Made by a program: the position numbers and the translations under genes
Assembly: GCA_037445025.1 (NCBI GenBank)
Contig: JBBILI010000016.1
Coordinates: 1 to 64,000, forward strand
Origin: CAIQQQ01 sp037445025
Lineage (GTDB): Bacteria > Pseudomonadota > Alphaproteobacteria > Acetobacterales > Acetobacteraceae
Direction: 5' to 3'
DNA: 64,000 nucleotides
Shown: positions 62,164 through 64,000 of the stretch, piece by piece
Position numbering within the stretch: the stretch's first letter is position 1
Layout of the letters: every line of letters starts with the position of its first letter
The notes under the pieces: model-generated
Seen by the model: only the letters and a program-made list of their open reading frames with translations
Told to the model about the DNA's origin: nothing
The model's database searches: none

Positions 62164-63818
62164 GCGGCCCAGGGAGCCTGGCGGATCTGGTTCGCCGGCA
62201 GCGCCGGCAGCAGGGTGGCGCGCTGTGTCTGGCCTGTGCCGCCGCGGCCTGCGTGTCGCTGGCCGCGGTGGCGCTGCTCGGCCTGTCCGGCTGGTTCCTG
62301 GCGGTTGCCGCGGTGGCGGGCGCCGCCGGCCCGGCGGCCGTGCTGGGGTTCAACTATGTGCTGCCCAGCGCCGGGATCCGTCTGCTGGCGATTCTGCGTA
62401 CCGCCGCGCGCTATGGCGAGCGGGTGGCGGGCCACCAGGCGGCGCTGCGGGCGCTGGCCGAGATCCGGCCGGCGCTGTTCGCGGGGCTGGCCGCCGGTTC
62501 GCCGGAGCGGATGCTGGCGCTGTCCTCGGGCGAGGCTTCGGCACGGCTCGTGCAGGATGTCGATGCCATCGAGACCGTGTTCGTCCGCCGGTCGGCGCCA
62601 TGGTCGGCGGGGGCTGCAATGCTGGTGTGCGGGCTGCTGCTGGCGCTGGCGAATCCCTGGGCGGTGGCGGTGTTTCTCATAGGCTTCACAGCCCAGCTGG
62701 GGCTGGCGGCGTGGCTGGGCGCGCGCCTGTCGCGCGCGCCGGGTGAGGCGGTGCTGCAGGCGGGAGGCGCGCTCAAGGGCATTTTCCAGTCCTGGGCGGC
62801 GGCGACGGCGGAGCTGCATTGCTTCGGCCTGCAGGACCGTGCGGTGGCCCTGCTGATGCACCGGCAGCAGGCGTTCGGCGCGGCCAGGGCGCACGCCTGG
62901 TCGGCCGAGGGTGTGGTTCTGCTGTCGCAGGCGGCGGTGACGGGGCTGACCGTCGCTGGCGTGCTGGCGGTCTCGGCGGCGACCCCGTTGCCGCTGGCGG
63001 CGCTGGCCGCGCTGGCCACGGCCGTCGCGATGGAGGGCGGCGCCGGGTTCGCGCGGATGTTCGACCGTGATGGGGCGATGCGGGCGGCGGCCTTGCGGCT
63101 CGACGAGGTGCTGATGCCGGCGTCTTCCGCACCGGAAGCCGCGCCGGCGCTCACCGGCGCACAGCTGCAGTTGCAGGCCGGGGCGGCGACGGTGACGCTG
63201 TCCCAAGGCCAGCATCTGGCGCTGGTCGGGCGGTCCGGCACCGGCAAGACCCGCCTGCTGGAGACGCTGGTCGGGTTGCGCGCCGCCTCGCCCGGGCAGG
63301 TCCGCATCGACGGCATGCCGCTCGAAGCCGCCCCGATCGGCGCCGCGCGGAGCCTGTTCGCCCTGGCGCCGCAGGATGCCGCGGTGATCAGCGGCACGCT
63401 GCGCGACAATCTGCGGCTGGGTGATCCGCAGGCCTGCGACGCGGCGCTGTGGTCAGCACTCGATGATGCCTGCCTGGCCGACCGGCTCCGCCGCCTGCCG
63501 CAAGGGCTCGACACCTGGGTGGGCGAGGCCGGGCTGCGCCTGTCCGGCGGCGAGCGGCGCCGGCTGGGGCTGGCGCGCGCCTATCTTCGCCCCGCCGCCT
63601 GGCTGCTGCTCGACGAGCCGACCGAGGGGCTGGACGCGGCCACCGAGGCGGAAATCGTCACCTGCCTGGCGGCAAGGCTGGCACGAACCGGACAGGGCGT
63701 CATCATCGTCAGCCACAGACCGGGCCCGCTGGCGCTGTGCGCGCACCGGCTGGAGCTGGGCCTGGGCGATTTTCCGCTTGCCAAGCCAATTCAAAATACA
63801 GTTCAACATTTCATATAA
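62160..63818 (+). CDS. cydC: Heterodimeric ABC exporter subunit CydC
   Basis: This 552-residue partner of CydD has a membrane domain with ACVSLAAVALLGLSGWFLAV and FNYVLPSAGIRLLAILRTAA (CydC-typical), followed by the ATPase: Walker A LVGRSGTGKTRLLETL, signature LRLSGGERRRLGLARAYL and Walker B AWLLLDEPTEGLD. The start is a GTG at 62160 overlapping the cydD stop; no in-frame ATG fits better. The last ~15 residues (PLAKPIQNTVQHFI) are lower in GC than the rest of the gene. Confidence 0.92.
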   Translation: MSGPGSLADLVRRQRRQQGGALCLACAAAACVSLAAVALLGLSGWFLAVAAVAGAAGPAAVLGFNYVLPSAGIRLLAILRTAARYGERVAGHQAALRALAEIRPALFAGLAAGSPERMLALSSGEASARLVQDVDAIETVFVRRSAPWSAGAAMLVCGLLLALANPWAVAVFLIGFTAQLGLAAWLGARLSRAPGEAVLQAGGALKGIFQSWAAATAELHCFGLQDRAVALLMHRQQAFGAARAHAWSAEGVVLLSQAAVTGLTVAGVLAVSAATPLPLAALAALATAVAMEGGAGFARMFDRDGAMRAAALRLDEVLMPASSAPEAAPALTGAQLQLQAGAATVTLSQGQHLALVGRSGTGKTRLLETLVGLRAASPGQVRIDGMPLEAAPIGAARSLFALAPQDAAVISGTLRDNLRLGDPQACDAALWSALDDACLADRLRRLPQGLDTWVGEAGLRLSGGERRRLGLARAYLRPAAWLLLDEPTEGLDAATEAEIVTCLAARLARTGQGVIIVSHRPGPLALCAHRLELGLGDFPLAKPIQNTVQHFI

Positions 63819-63855
63819 GTTAATTTGACCGGGCGCCGGGAGCACACACAGGACC

Positions 63856-64000
63856 ATGAGAGGCTGGGCAACGAGAAAGGCGGCCAGCGCTGGCATCGTC
63901 GCCGCCGCGCTGGTGCTGTCGCTGGCAGGGGGTCCGGCCGGTGCCGACGACTCCCTCATCGCGGCGGGCGGTGCGCTCGCCGCCCACGGCGCCACCGCCG
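63856..64000 (+). CDS. Exported protein, 5' end only
   Basis: The window ends 48 codons into this gene. An N-terminal signal peptide is clear (KAASAGIVAAALVLSLAGGP, cleavage near AGA), followed by DDSLIAAGGALAAHGATA. That early mature sequence resembles the start of small c-type cytochromes, but no CxxCH lies inside the window, so the class is a guess. GGACC precedes the ATG. It is in the same direction as cydDC, 37 bp after it. Confidence 0.55.
   Translation, partial: MRGWATRKAASAGIVAAALVLSLAGGPAGADDSLIAAGGALAAHGATA

Noticed and set aside
63453..63995. Minus-strand frame over the 3' end of cydC and the last gene
   Set aside because: It lies antisense to the well-supported CydC ATPase domain and has no family features.

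Overview
The window reads as chromosomal DNA of a high-GC, acidophile-type alphaproteobacterium that makes bacteriochlorophyll and oxidises reduced sulfur, most plausibly a phototrophic member of the Acetobacteraceae (Rhodopila- or Acidiphilium-like). The clues are an alphaproteobacterial-type initiator tRNA, bchE and bchJ, FNR-controlled hemN, a sox thiosulfate-oxidation cluster, a cytochrome bd locus, and a phosphoketolase/class I aldolase cluster. The family placement is inference; the genes themselves are read from sequence.

Layout. 1-0.9 kb: tRNA-fMet followed by a dead IS3-type transposase remnant. 0.9-7.6 kb: a SulP transporter with a cyclic-nucleotide-binding tail, a large hybrid histidine kinase and a receiver-nucleotide cyclase, which look like one phosphorelay-to-cAMP-to-transporter circuit. 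7.6-9.3 kb: a decayed leuCD pair in which leuD is fused to the tail of a LysR gene. 9.5-26.6 kb: accessory metabolism, including a BNR propeller protein, CocE-type hydrolase, two orphan peptide-type binding proteins, aspartate dehydrogenase, LysR-peroxiredoxin pair, patatin, MFS exporter, cupin and class III aminotransferase. 26.8-35.4 kb: a cyclic beta-1,2-glucan synthase (ndvB-like) gene destroyed by a nonsense codon, a frameshift and a MITE insertion. 35.9-42.0 kb: a glycolysis/phosphoketolase operon (pgi, rpiA, xfp, fba, phosphatase) in which rpiA has an internal deletion and xfp has two frameshifts. 42.0-45.8 kb: hemN, bchE, bchJ. 45.9-48.0 kb: an OmpR/EnvZ-type two-component pair. 48.1-57.5 kb: soxCDXYZA-K-B plus two exported DsrE-like proteins, a ModA-like binding protein and an exported metallo-beta-lactamase-fold hydrolase. 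57.6-63.8 kb: cydABX, divergent from cydDC. The window ends inside an exported protein.

Two themes cut across the genes. First, oxygen control: hemN, bchE and cydA each carry an FNR-type TTGAT-N4-ATCAA site, and in all three a -10-like hexamer lies exactly 22 nt further downstream, so tetrapyrrole synthesis and the low-oxygen oxidase are probably switched on together. Second, gene decay and small repeats: six loci are broken, a roughly 124-bp three-hairpin MITE occurs twice (plus one half copy), and eight copies of a T-rich hairpin repeat occur, seven of them within about 17 nt of stop codons. Several single-base lesions could be sequence errors; the MITE insertion and the two deletion junctions are much harder to explain that way.
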